Shown: positions 44,903-53,081 of the stretch, one piece after another
Layout of the letters: every line of letters starts with the position of its first letter
How positions within the stretch are numbered: position 1 is the stretch's first letter
NCBI RefSeq assembly: GCF_900177745.1
Contig: NZ_FXAR01000002.1
Coordinates: 62,001 to 126,000, forward strand
DNA length: 64,000 bases
Direction: 5' to 3'
Source: Corynebacterium pollutisoli
Lineage (GTDB): Bacteria; Actinomycetota; Actinomycetes; Mycobacteriales; Mycobacteriaceae
The notes under the pieces: generated by a model
What the model was told of the DNA's origin: nothing
Databases searched by the model: none
What the model saw: the letters and a program-made list of their open reading frames with translations, nothing else
Translations under genes and position numbers: made by a program

Positions 44903-46507
44903 TTAGACGACGAGGCCGAAGACCGGGACGGCGATGAAGTAGGCGGCCAGGGTGATGAGGACAACCGCGATGAGGTTGAGCCAGATACCGCCCTTGATCA
45001 TGTCGCCGATCTTGACGTAACCGGAGCCGAAGGCGATGGCGTTCGGCGGGGTCGCGACCGGCAGCATGAACGCACAGGTGGCGGACAGGGCGACCGGGAT
45101 GGTGAGCAGCAGGACGTTCATCTCGGTGGCCCCGGTGAGACCGATACCGACGGCGACACCACCCATGATGGGCAGGAAGGTCGCGGCGGTCGCGGTGTTC
45201 GAGGTGAACTCGGTGAGTACGAGGACCAGCAGGGCGACGGCGCCCATGAGCAGGAAGGTCGGCAGGACCTGCAGGCCCTTGGCGGCCTCACCGATCCACA
45301 GGGACAGGCCGGTGTTGGTGAACATGGCGGACAGGGAGAGGCCGCCACCGAACAGCAGCAGGACGTCCCACGGCAGCTCGTTGGCGGTCTTCCAGTCGAG
45401 CAGGCGGACACCGGTCTTGCCGTCGGCCGGGATGGTGAACATCAGCAGGCCGGCGATGATGCCGACGATGGCGTCGTTGTAACCGAGGGCGGAACCGGTC
45501 CAGTCCATGATGAGCGGGATGAAGACCCAGGACAGGGCGGCCAGCACGAAGATGATGGTGACGGAGATCTGCGGCTGGGTCCACGGGCCCATCTTCTTGA
45601 TCTCCTCGCGGATGAGCTCACGACCACCCGGGATCTCGTCCATCTCCGGCTTGAACACGGTGATGAGCACGAGCCAGGCGATGATGGTGAAGATCACGGC
45701 CACCGGAACACCGACGAGCATCCACTGGCCGAAACCGATGACGATGTCGTGGGACTCCGCCATGTAACCGGCGAGCAGGGCGTTCGGCGGGGTACCGATG
45801 AGGGTACCCAGGGAGCCGATCGACGCCGAGTAGGCGATGGCCAGCATGAGGGCGGTCGAGAACTTCTTCTGCTTGCGCATACCGCCTACGAGGCCGGCGG
45901 TCAGGGACAGCACAGACAGGCCGATGGGCAGCATGACGACGGCGGTCGCGGTGTTGGACACCCACATGGACAGGAAGCCGGTGGCGATCATGAAGCCGAG
46001 AATCAGTCGCTTCGGGCTGGTGCCCACGGCCAGAACGACGGCCAGCGCCAGGCGGCGGTGCACATTCCAGCGCTGCAGACCCAGAGCCAGCAGGAAGCCA
46101 CCCATGAACAGGAAGATGGTGGAGCTGGCGTAGGGGGAGCCCACGGCAGCGAACGCCGCGACGCCCGCGAGCGGGAAGATCGCGATCGGCAGCAGTGCGG
46201 TCGCAGCCAGCGGAATGGCCTCGGTCATCCACCAGGCACCCATGAGAACAGTGGTGGCGGCGACGACACGCATGGCCTGATGAGAGTAATCGGTCTCCGG
46301 GTCGGCGCCGGCGGACTGCATGACAGTCTCGGGGGCATCGGAGGGGAAGATGAAGTAGACGACGGCCGCGAGGACCAGACCGAGGATGATGCCGAAGGCC
46401 TGGCGATGCCACTCGCGGGGGTCGCGGGTCTCGCTGAGGTCGCCCGGTGCCGGTTCGACCGCCGCCTCTGCCTTTCGGGTCTCCACGTCGGAGTGAGGAG
46501 TGCTCAT
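44903..46507 (-). CDS. dccT: Dicarboxylate:sodium symporter (DASS family)
   Basis: A 534-residue membrane protein of the SLC13/DASS family with about 12 helices. The two SNT-type motifs (MWVSNTATAVVMLP and EFTSNTATAATFLP), which bind Na+ and substrate, are intact, as are GTLIGTPPNALLAG and ATPPNAIAFG. It matches DccT of C. glutamicum, which takes up succinate, fumarate and malate; its position two genes from tyrA fits that genome. ATG 46507. The 236-bp upstream gap holds its regulatory region. Confidence 0.9.
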   Translation of the reverse strand: MSTPHSDVETRKAEAAVEPAPGDLSETRDPREWHRQAFGIILGLVLAAVVYFIFPSDAPETVMQSAGADPETDYSHQAMRVVAATTVLMGAWWMTEAIPLAATALLPIAIFPLAGVAAFAAVGSPYASSTIFLFMGGFLLALGLQRWNVHRRLALAVVLAVGTSPKRLILGFMIATGFLSMWVSNTATAVVMLPIGLSVLSLTAGLVGGMRKQKKFSTALMLAIAYSASIGSLGTLIGTPPNALLAGYMAESHDIVIGFGQWMLVGVPVAVIFTIIAWLVLITVFKPEMDEIPGGRELIREEIKKMGPWTQPQISVTIIFVLAALSWVFIPLIMDWTGSALGYNDAIVGIIAGLLMFTIPADGKTGVRLLDWKTANELPWDVLLLFGGGLSLSAMFTNTGLSLWIGEAAKGLQVLPTFLLMGAVALLVLVLTEFTSNTATAATFLPIMGGVAVGIGLTGATEMNVLLLTIPVALSATCAFMLPVATPPNAIAFGSGYVKIGDMIKGGIWLNLIAVVLITLAAYFIAVPVFGLVV

Positions 46508-46689
46508 GGTGGGTGCACGATCCTTCTGTGGTGTGTTTTTAACAGGACTGGGTGAAGCGATCGCAAAATTGAGAGCACTTCCTACGTGTTACATAAATGG
46601 ACGACACCACTTTTGGCCAATCCAGTGCATCAGGTCACCCCATTGGGGAATACGACCTTCACCTGCCGAAAAAGGCCTCTGCGACGACG

Positions 46690-46713
46690 AAAATCCCCCC
46701 AGTTCGGGGGGAT
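46690..46713 (-). terminator. Terminator after mgtE
   Basis: Arms ATCCCCCC and GGGGGGAT (46693-46700, 46706-46713) with loop AGTTC, followed on the minus strand by TTTTCG. The remaining 180 bp toward dccT shows no gene; it is AT-richer and should contain the dccT promoter. Confidence 0.88.
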
Positions 46714-46743
46714 CGGGAACTTAAACGGAAGCTGGAAGAAGCA

Positions 46744-48102
46744 TCAGAGTCCGAGTACAGATTTCGCGATGAGAAAGTAGATGATGAGGCCCGTCGCGTC
46801 CGACAGTGTCGAGATGAACGGGTTGGAGAACACCGCCGGATCCGCCCCGACCTTCTTCGCGATGATCGGCATGACCCCACCCACCGTCGCCGAGAACGTG
46901 CACACGAGCAGCAGCGTCGAACCGATGACCATGCCGATGCTGAGCCCGTAGACCAGCGTCGCCAGCACGAAACCGAGCGAACCGAGCACGGCACCCAGCA
47001 GCATGCCCACGCGGATCTCACGCCACGCGACAACGGCGACGTCCCGCGGTCGCACGTCGCCGAGGGCCAGGGCACGGGTGACGGTCGTCGCCGCCTGGTT
47101 GCCGGTGTTGCCGCCCGTGCCCGTGAGCAGCGGGATGAACAGGCTGAGCACCACCGCGGCGGCAAGGGTGTCCTCGAAGGTGTCGAGCACCTGCACCGTG
47201 AGCAGCGCAGAGACGGCCAGGACGAGCAGCCACACGATGCGCGACTTCACGATCTTCACCAGCGGCGTCGACAGGTACGGCTGCTGCAGCGGCTCGGAGG
47301 CACCCGATCGGGCGGTGTCCTCCGAGTCGGCCTCCTCGAGGATGTCGGCGGCGTCGTCGAAGGTGAGCACGCCGACGAGGCGTTCCGATTCATCGACCAC
47401 CGGCATCGCCAGCATGTCCAGCGGCACGAACCAGCGGGCGGTGGCCTCCGCCTCGTCCTGCGCGTGGGCGAACACCGGCGTCGCCATGAGGTCGGCCACC
47501 GGGGTGGCCCCCTCCGCCGTGAACAGGTCGCGCAGCGAGGTCACGCCCACCAGGCGCCGGTCGCGGGTGATGATCGGCAGCGTGTAGATCGTCTCGACGT
47601 CGGGCGCCACGCGCCGCAGCTTCTGCAGGATCTCCTCGGCGGTCATGTCGTCGTAGATGTGCGGCACCTCCGGCGACATGCGACGACCGATCGACCCCTT
47701 CGGGTAACCGAGGACGACACCGGTGATGTCACGCTCCGTCGTGTCGAGGGTGCGCATGAACCGTTCGGCGATCTCGGCCGGCAGCTCGTCGAGAAGCGAG
47801 ACCCGGTCGTCCGGATCGAGCTCCCCGAAGAAATCGGTGACCGACTCGTCGCCGAGGGCGTCGATGAGATCCGCCTGATGGGCGGCGTCGAGTGCATCGA
47901 ACACCGCGATCGCCCGCTGCCGTGACAGCAGACGCAGGATCACCGCCGCACGGACCGCCGAGGAACGCTCGACGAGGGCGACGACGTCCTTGATCGGGGG
48001 ATCGTCGAGAAGCTCGGAGAGCTCCGCCGCGCGTTCCGGAGGAACTCCCCCGTCCGCACGGATGATCTTCTCCAGACGGTCGAGGGCATCGACGTCGGCC
48101 AT
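46744..48102 (-). CDS. mgtE: Magnesium transporter MgtE
   Basis: A 452-residue Mg2+ channel. Order: N-terminal superhelical domain (to about 130), paired CBS domains (about 135-255) that sense cytosolic Mg2+, and five C-terminal membrane helices with the pore segment GTGGNTGNQAATTVTRALALG. ATG 48102 (MADVDAL) sits 7 nt after GGGAGGTG and is preferred over an upstream in-frame ATG. It is transcribed toward dccT and ends in its own terminator. Confidence 0.93.
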   Translation of the reverse strand: MADVDALDRLEKIIRADGGVPPERAAELSELLDDPPIKDVVALVERSSAVRAAVILRLLSRQRAIAVFDALDAAHQADLIDALGDESVTDFFGELDPDDRVSLLDELPAEIAERFMRTLDTTERDITGVVLGYPKGSIGRRMSPEVPHIYDDMTAEEILQKLRRVAPDVETIYTLPIITRDRRLVGVTSLRDLFTAEGATPVADLMATPVFAHAQDEAEATARWFVPLDMLAMPVVDESERLVGVLTFDDAADILEEADSEDTARSGASEPLQQPYLSTPLVKIVKSRIVWLLVLAVSALLTVQVLDTFEDTLAAAVVLSLFIPLLTGTGGNTGNQAATTVTRALALGDVRPRDVAVVAWREIRVGMLLGAVLGSLGFVLATLVYGLSIGMVIGSTLLLVCTFSATVGGVMPIIAKKVGADPAVFSNPFISTLSDATGLIIYFLIAKSVLGL

Positions 48103-48165
48103 GGCGGCACCTCCCTTCATCCGCTGGTCAACGCTACCTGATCGGGAAGAGGATGGCTGTCGGGA

Positions 48166-48972
48166 CTAGAACTCCTCCAGCGGGATGATGCGCGGTGGCC
48201 CGCCCCAGATCTCCCACGGGTCCACCCGGTCGCCGGAGATGAGGCCGAGCTGGTTCCCCGCCGGGTCGACGATTCCCGCCAGCATGCCGGCCGGTGCCCG
48301 GTACGGACCGTACAGCGTCTCACCACCGAGTCGCGGGACCAGCTCGAGGGCCTTCTCCATGTCGTCGACCCGGATGTGCAGGCTCCACCCCGGCATGGTC
48401 CACGACGGGGTGGGAATGCAGCCAACCTCTTCGGTGATCCCGGCGCGCTCGGTGGCGTGGTAGAAGGGTGGGCCGCCCATGGTGATCTTCGGCTCGTACT
48501 CCTCGACCCAGCGCCACCGGAAACGGGTGGCGTAAAACGCTTTCGAGCTGCGGTGATTCCACGAGTACAGGTCGATCCACGCGGGTGTGCCGTGCCCCTC
48601 ATCCCAGACGAATCCACCGTCACCCTCCCACAGGCCGATCGAGTCGTGCACCTCGATGACTGCGGTCGGGTTCTCCTGCGAGTTGTGCAGCGTGATGTTG
48701 CGCCAGGGGTCGGTGCCCATGATTCTCCGGATCTTCGCCCGGAGGTCGTTGACCTTGAGGTACACGCGCCATCCGGAGCCGTCACCGCCGAGATGGCAGC
48801 CTCCCACGATGTCGTTGCCGCGGTAGATCCAGCCCTCGTCGTCGCTCTCCGTGTGGAACTCCCAGCCGAAGAGTTCCCGGTAGAACTCCTGCGCTGTCCA
48901 TGTGGCGTCGTCGTCGGCCGCCATCCGCAGATCCATCCAGGCCGGGTCGCCGGCCCTGTGCTTTCTCGTCAT
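48166..48972 (-). CDS. Two-domain VOC/glyoxalase-like protein
   Basis: A 268-residue protein with two tandem vicinal-oxygen-chelate halves (AQEFYRELFGWEFHTESDD ... and AFYATRFRWRWVEEYEP ... SLHIRVDDMEKALELVPRLGGE ... GIVDPAGNQLGLI). The ending is typical of the antibiotic-resistance/bleomycin-binding-like branch, but the substrate is unknown. ATG 48972 lies 7 nt after TACCGT on the minus strand, indicating a leaderless mRNA. Confidence 0.8.
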   Translation of the reverse strand: MTRKHRAGDPAWMDLRMAADDDATWTAQEFYRELFGWEFHTESDDEGWIYRGNDIVGGCHLGGDGSGWRVYLKVNDLRAKIRRIMGTDPWRNITLHNSQENPTAVIEVHDSIGLWEGDGGFVWDEGHGTPAWIDLYSWNHRSSKAFYATRFRWRWVEEYEPKITMGGPPFYHATERAGITEEVGCIPTPSWTMPGWSLHIRVDDMEKALELVPRLGGETLYGPYRAPAGMLAGIVDPAGNQLGLISGDRVDPWEIWGGPPRIIPLEEF

Positions 48973-49042
48973 GCGGGTGACGGTAGGACACGGGCCGGAC
49001 ACAGGTCCCGGAGGTGTTCGAAGGCATACCCGGGGCAGGAAA

Positions 49043-49072
49043 AATCCCGGCCCCTGCAGAGGAACCGGGATT
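49043..49072 (-). terminator. Terminator after second tRNA-Arg(ACG)
   Basis: AATCCCGG (49043-49050) pairs with CCGGGATT (49065-49072); inner bases extend the stem imperfectly. A short U-run (AAAAA on plus) follows on the minus strand. It is a diverged copy of the terminator at 44708. Confidence 0.85.
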
Positions 49073-49077
49073 GACAC

Positions 49078-49153
49078 TGGTGCGCCCGGAGGGATTCGAA
49101 CCCCCAACCTTCTGATCCGTAGTCAGATGCTCTATCCGTTGAGCTACGGGCGC
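49078..49153 (-). tRNA. tRNA-Arg (anticodon ACG), copy 2
   Basis: Same 76-nt sequence as the copy at 44743-44818, with encoded CCA. It follows tRNA-Ser(GCT) on the minus strand by one base, so the two are one transcript. Confidence 0.98.
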
Positions 49154-49154
49154 G

Positions 49155-49243
49155 CGGAGACGAGAGGATTCGAACCTCCGGCCCGCCGCAAAGCAGGCAA
49201 CTCCTTAGCAGGGAGCCCCATTCGGCCACTCTGGCACGTCTCC
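49155..49243 (-). tRNA. tRNA-Ser (anticodon GCT)
   Basis: Minus strand: GGAGACG/CGTCTCC acceptor, CTCC/GGAG anticodon stem with CTGCTAA loop (anticodon GCT), long variable arm and GGTTCGAATCC T-arm. CCA is not encoded. Confidence 0.97.
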
Positions 49244-49323
49244 AGCCGCACACCTGAATGGTGCAACTGCAGGAATCCTACCCGTCGGGCCGCCGGAGAG
49301 CCAAACCGCCTAGAATCAGCCGC

Positions 49324-50346
49324 ATGATCCGCCCTGACCTCGCAGCCCTGCCCGCCTACGTTCCCGGAAAGCGCCGGCCTGATGCGCTGAAGCTGTCCTC
49401 CAACGAGGTGGCCACCACTCCGTTGCCGGCGGCGGTGGAGGCGATGACGCAGGCGGCGATGCAGGCGAACCGCTACCCCGACATGTTCGCGATGGACCTC
49501 AAGGAGGCCCTGGCCGAGCATTTGGAGGTCACCCCGGAGCAGGTGGCGGTCGGTTGCGGTTCCTCGGCGCTGTGCCAGCAGCTGGTGCAGATCACCGCGG
49601 GCCCGGGCGATGAGGTCATCTTCGCGTGGCGCAGCTTCGAGGCGTACCCGATCTTCACGCAGGTGGTCGGCGCGACCCCGGTGCCGGTCCCGCTTCTCGA
49701 CGACGGCCGCCACGACCTCGACCGCATGGCCGAGCTCATCACCGACCGCACGAAGCTGATCTTCCTGTGCAACCCGAACAACCCCTCCGGTGCCGTCATC
49801 ACGGACGCGGAGTTCCACGACTTCATGGCGCGGGTGCCGGAGAGTGTCGTCGTCGGCCTGGACGAGGCGTACTTCGAGTACAACCGCGCGGAGGACACGG
49901 TGATCGGCACCGAGGCGGTCACCCGCTACCCCAACGTCGTGGCGCTGCGGACCTTCTCCAAGGCGTACGGCCTGGCGGGTGTGCGCGTGGGCTACGCGTT
50001 CGGCTCCACCGAACTCATCGGCGCACTGGACAAGGTGTGCATCCCCTTCGGCGTCAACGCGGTGGCGCAGGCGGCGGCCGTCGCCAGCCTGGCCAGCGCC
50101 GATGAGCTGCTGGAACGCACCGAGGAGACCGTCGCGCAGCGCGACCGCGTGGCCGACGCCCTCGGCGCGCGTCGCAGCCAGGCGAACTTCATCTGGCTGC
50201 CGGGTGTCGACGCGCAGGACGTCGCCGAGCGCCTGGCCGAGCAGGGCGTGCTCGTGCGCGCCTTCCCGGAGGGCGTGCGCATCACCGTGACCACCGAGAA
50301 GGAGGCCGACCAGCTGCTGGCGGCCTGGGAGAAGGCAGGACTGTAA
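49324..50346 (+). CDS. pat: Aromatic amino acid / histidinol-phosphate-type aminotransferase
   Basis: A 340-residue PLP aminotransferase of the HisC family. It shows LSSNEVATTPLP, GCGSSALCQQL, NPNNPSGAV, the VVVGLDEAYFEY Asp and the Schiff-base Lys in RTFSKAYGLAGVRVGYA. Position and N-terminus match Pat of C. glutamicum, which makes phenylalanine and tyrosine from the keto acids supplied by prephenate enzymes such as TyrA. A TAGAAT box (49311-49316) lies 7 nt before the ATG (leaderless). The holin-like gene follows 3 nt after its stop. Confidence 0.9.
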   Translation: MIRPDLAALPAYVPGKRRPDALKLSSNEVATTPLPAAVEAMTQAAMQANRYPDMFAMDLKEALAEHLEVTPEQVAVGCGSSALCQQLVQITAGPGDEVIFAWRSFEAYPIFTQVVGATPVPVPLLDDGRHDLDRMAELITDRTKLIFLCNPNNPSGAVITDAEFHDFMARVPESVVVGLDEAYFEYNRAEDTVIGTEAVTRYPNVVALRTFSKAYGLAGVRVGYAFGSTELIGALDKVCIPFGVNAVAQAAAVASLASADELLERTEETVAQRDRVADALGARRSQANFIWLPGVDAQDVAERLAEQGVLVRAFPEGVRITVTTEKEADQLLAAWEKAGL

Positions 50347-50349
50347 GTC

Positions 50350-50727
50350 ATGATCCGACTGCTGCTGAGCATCATCACCACCGCGATCGCGCTGTTCTTC
50401 GTCACGCGCATCGTGCCGGGCATCTCCGTCTCGCCGGCGGATGATCCGTGGGCGTTCATCTGGGTGGCGGTGCTGTTCATGGCCGTCAACGCGGTCGTCA
50501 GCCCGGTCGCACACGCGATCGGCACGCCGCTGACGGTGCTGACGCTGGGCCTTTTCGCGCTGGTCATCAACGCGCTGCTGTTCATGTTCACCGGCTGGTT
50601 GTCCGGGGTGCTGGGCCTGGGTCTGCAGGTGGACGGTTTCATCGCGGCGCTCATCGGCGCGGTGGTCATGGGCGTGGCGACGTGGGTGCTGGGGCTCGTC
50701 ACCGGGATGGTCGCCCCGAGGCGTTAA
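50350..50727 (+). CDS. Four-helix membrane protein (phage-holin-4/Mycobact_4TM-like)
   Basis: A 125-residue protein with four membrane helices, including AVNAVVSPVAHAIGTPLTVLTLGLFALVINALLFMFTG, the signature of small proteins annotated as phage holin family 4. In bacteria these are chromosomal and there is no lysis gene or phage gene nearby, so a lytic role is unlikely. It begins three bases after pat and is probably co-transcribed. Its stop overlaps the moaD stop by four bases. Confidence 0.8.
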   Translation: MIRLLLSIITTAIALFFVTRIVPGISVSPADDPWAFIWVAVLFMAVNAVVSPVAHAIGTPLTVLTLGLFALVINALLFMFTGWLSGVLGLGLQVDGFIAALIGAVVMGVATWVLGLVTGMVAPRR

Positions 50728-50981
50728 CCTCCGGCGAACGGCGGCAGCACGTCGACCCGCGCGGCCCCCTCCAGGGAGGCGTCGCGGGTCGAGTTGCGTC
50801 CGTCAATGAGGAACGTGCAGCGTTCGAGGACCTCGGCGAAGCTCATGCCGGCGTCGGTACGGCCCGTGTGGGCGGAGGCGCGGTCGTCGAGAAGCTGCCC
50901 GAGAGTGGCCGGGACGTCGGCGACGGTCTCGGAGTCGCATCCGGCGGCGGCGCGGGCGGCGGCGAAATAGTGAATTTCCAC
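50724..50981 (-). CDS. moaD: Molybdopterin synthase sulfur carrier subunit
   Basis: An 85-residue ubiquitin-fold carrier ending in the Gly-Gly tail (VDVLPPFAGG) that is adenylated by MoeB and thiocarboxylated, then donates sulfur with MoaE to build molybdopterin. GTG 50981 opens the typical MEIHYFAAARAAAG start; an in-frame ATG at 50996 overlaps the -10 box and is less likely. It is divergent from moeA, and their -10 boxes overlap. Confidence 0.9.
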   Translation of the reverse strand: MEIHYFAAARAAAGCDSETVADVPATLGQLLDDRASAHTGRTDAGMSFAEVLERCTFLIDGRNSTRDASLEGAARVDVLPPFAGG

Positions 50982-50994
50982 GGCTCCAGTCTGC

Positions 50995-51002
50995 ATTATC
51001 AT
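50995..51002. promoter_or_regulatory. Overlapping divergent -10 boxes of moaD and moeA
   Basis: On the plus strand TATCAT (50997-51002) ends 7 nt before the moeA ATG. On the minus strand GATAAT (51000-50995) serves moaD. The two boxes share four bases, so the promoters are mutually exclusive at any instant. Confidence 0.6.
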
Positions 51003-51009
51003 GGTCCGC

Positions 51010-52149
51010 ATGCGCACTCCCGAGGATCACGCCGCCGCCGTCGCTGCGGTCCTGCCCGCGCGCGGCACCGAGACCGTGCCGCTCGGGGCGGCCCTCGGCC
51101 GGGTGCTCGCCGCGCCGTTCCACGCGGTGGCCGATTCGCCGCTGTTCGACAACTCCCAGATGGACGGTTTCGCGCTGCCCTCCCCCGGCGGCACGTACGA
51201 GGTCGGCCCCACCATCGCCGCCGGTCAGGATCCCGACGCGCTCTATCCGGAGGGTCTCGGCGGGCGGGCCGCGCCGATCATGACGGGGGCGCGCCTCCCG
51301 CGCGGCACCGTCGCCGTCGTCGCGGTGGAGACCTGCGAGCCGCCGGAGTTCCTGGAGCCGGGTACGCGGTTGCGCACTCCGCCCGCCCCGGAGGGTCAGT
51401 TCATCCGCCGCGCCGGCGTCGATGTCACCGCAGGTCAGCTGCTTATCGACGCCCCCGTCCCCCTCACCCCGCTCCACCTCGGTGTCCTCGCCGGGCAGGG
51501 GGTCTCCGAGGTGGAGGTGCTCGCGCGGGCGGGCGTGCTCCTGTGTACCGGCGGCGCCGAGGTCGGGGTCGGCGGGGCGGCGGGCATCCCGGACGTCAAC
51601 ACCCCGCTGCTGCGCGCTCTCTGTGAGCGGGCGGGGATCGACGTGCGCGGCGTCGTCCGGACCGACGATGATCCGGAGGCGCTGGCCCGGGAGCTGGAGG
51701 CGGGCGTCGATAAGCATCGTCCTACCGCGATCATCACCTCCGGCGGCATCTCCGCGGGCAAGTTCGAGGTGGTCCGCCAGGTGCTCGAGGGCGGCTGGTT
51801 CGGCAAGGTCGCGCAACAGCCGGGCGGCCCGCAGGGCATCTCGACGTTCCGCGGCGCGCCGGTCATCTCCCTGCCGGGCAACCCGATCTCCACGCTGGTC
51901 AGCTTCCGGCTCTTCGTCGCCCCGCTGCTCGGGCACGCGCCGCCGCCGGTCGAACTCCCGGTGGCCGCCGACGCCCCCGGGCTGCCCGGCCGCGACCAGT
52001 TCCTCCGCGGCACCCACGGTGCCCGGGCCGTTCCCCTCGGCGGCGCCGGATCGCACTTCCTCGGGCAGGCCGCCGACGCCACCTGCCTCATCCGCATCCC
52101 CGCCGGCGGCGCGTCCGCGGGCGACAACGTCACCGTCTACCCGCTCTAG
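51010..52149 (+). CDS. moeA: Molybdopterin molybdenumtransferase
   Basis: A 379-residue enzyme that inserts molybdate into adenylated molybdopterin. Visible features are FDNSQMDGFAL near the N-terminus, GARLPRGTVAVV, and the MoCF domain (TSGGISAGKFEVVRQVL, then LPGNPISTLVSFRLF). The ATG at 51010 is preferred to that at 51001 because TATCAT lies 7 nt upstream of it. The protein is slightly shorter than E. coli MoeA. It leads a moeA-mogA-moaE-moeB operon. Confidence 0.93.
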   Translation: MRTPEDHAAAVAAVLPARGTETVPLGAALGRVLAAPFHAVADSPLFDNSQMDGFALPSPGGTYEVGPTIAAGQDPDALYPEGLGGRAAPIMTGARLPRGTVAVVAVETCEPPEFLEPGTRLRTPPAPEGQFIRRAGVDVTAGQLLIDAPVPLTPLHLGVLAGQGVSEVEVLARAGVLLCTGGAEVGVGGAAGIPDVNTPLLRALCERAGIDVRGVVRTDDDPEALARELEAGVDKHRPTAIITSGGISAGKFEVVRQVLEGGWFGKVAQQPGGPQGISTFRGAPVISLPGNPISTLVSFRLFVAPLLGHAPPPVELPVAADAPGLPGRDQFLRGTHGARAVPLGGAGSHFLGQAADATCLIRIPAGGASAGDNVTVYPL

Positions 52150-52159
52150 GAGCCCTGTC

Positions 52160-52630
52160 ATGCGTACCGGCCTGGTCATCGTCGCCTCCACCCGCGCGGC
52201 GGCGGGCACCTACCCCGACCGCTCCGGACCCCTCGCCGTCGAGTTCCTCCGCGGACTCGGCCTGGACACCCCCGACGCCCGGGTCGTCGCCGACGCCGAC
52301 ATCCCCGCGGCTGTCGCGCAGGCCCTCGCGGAGGGGCCGTCCGTGCTGCTCACCTCGGGTGGCACCGGCGTCACCCCGGACGACCGCACCGTCGACGCGA
52401 TCGTCCCGCACCTCGACCGGGAACTGCCCGGCATCGTCCACGCCTTCTTCACCCGCGGCCTGGAATCCACCCCGACGGCCGTTATCTCCCGGGCGGTGGC
52501 CGGCCTCGCGGGCCGCACGTTCGTCATGACCCTGCCGGGATCCACCGGCGGCGTCCGCGACGGCTGCGCGGTTCTCGAGCCCCTCCTCCCGCACCTCCTC
52601 GACCAGCTGGAAGGCCACCATGACCACTGA
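52160..52630 (+). CDS. mogA: Molybdopterin adenylyltransferase
   Basis: A 156-residue MoCF-fold protein (MogA/MoaB type) that adenylates molybdopterin before metal insertion. It has the TSGGTGVTPDDRT motif and LPGSTGGVRDG. ATG 52160 is 8 nt after AGGAG. It overlaps moaE by 11 bp. The MoaB-type short form without a MoeA fusion is usual in actinobacteria. Confidence 0.9.
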   Translation: MRTGLVIVASTRAAAGTYPDRSGPLAVEFLRGLGLDTPDARVVADADIPAAVAQALAEGPSVLLTSGGTGVTPDDRTVDAIVPHLDRELPGIVHAFFTRGLESTPTAVISRAVAGLAGRTFVMTLPGSTGGVRDGCAVLEPLLPHLLDQLEGHHDH

Positions 52631-53081
52631 CCCCGCCTACGTCGCCGAGCAGACCGGCCAGGTCATCGCCGCATTCATGACCACCGACCCCCTCGAGCCC
52701 CGCATCGCCGAGGCCCGCGCCGCCACCCTCACCGACGCCATGGGCGCGCTCGTCTTCTTCGAGGGCGTGGTCCGCGATCACGACGGCGGGCAGCGGGTGC
52801 GCACGCTGACCTACACCGCCCACCCGAGCGCCGACGAGGTGATCGGGGCGGTGACGCACGCGGTCGTCGACAAGCATCCCGACGTGCGCCTGTGGACCGC
52901 CCACCGCACCGGCCCCCTGCGCATCGGCGACACGGCCTTCGTCGTGCTCGCCGCCGCCGCGCACCGGGGGGCCGCCTTCGCCGCCGCCTCCGAGCTGGCC
53001 GACCGCGTCAAGGCGGAGGTGCCGATCTGGAAGGAACAGGAGCTCACCGACGGCTCCTCCCAGTGGGTGGGCCTGGAATGA
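52620..53081 (+). CDS. moaE: Molybdopterin synthase catalytic subunit
   Basis: A 153-residue subunit that transfers sulfur from MoaD thiocarboxylate to precursor Z. It has FFEGVVRDHDGG, LTYTAHPSAD, HRTGPLRIGD and the catalytic Lys in VPIWKEQEL. The start lies inside the end of mogA and the stop overlaps moeB by four bases, consistent with translational coupling. Confidence 0.94.
   Translation: MTTDPAYVAEQTGQVIAAFMTTDPLEPRIAEARAATLTDAMGALVFFEGVVRDHDGGQRVRTLTYTAHPSADEVIGAVTHAVVDKHPDVRLWTAHRTGPLRIGDTAFVVLAAAAHRGAAFAAASELADRVKAEVPIWKEQELTDGSSQWVGLE

Noticed and set aside
46508-46689. A small gene in the gap between dccT and mgtE.
   Set aside because: Short frames are present but lack ribosome sites and show no peptide resembling known proteins; the gap is better explained as the dccT promoter region.
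50350-50727. Phage remnant suggested by a holin-like membrane protein.
   Set aside because: Chromosomal four-helix proteins of this family are common in actinobacteria and no other phage gene is present.
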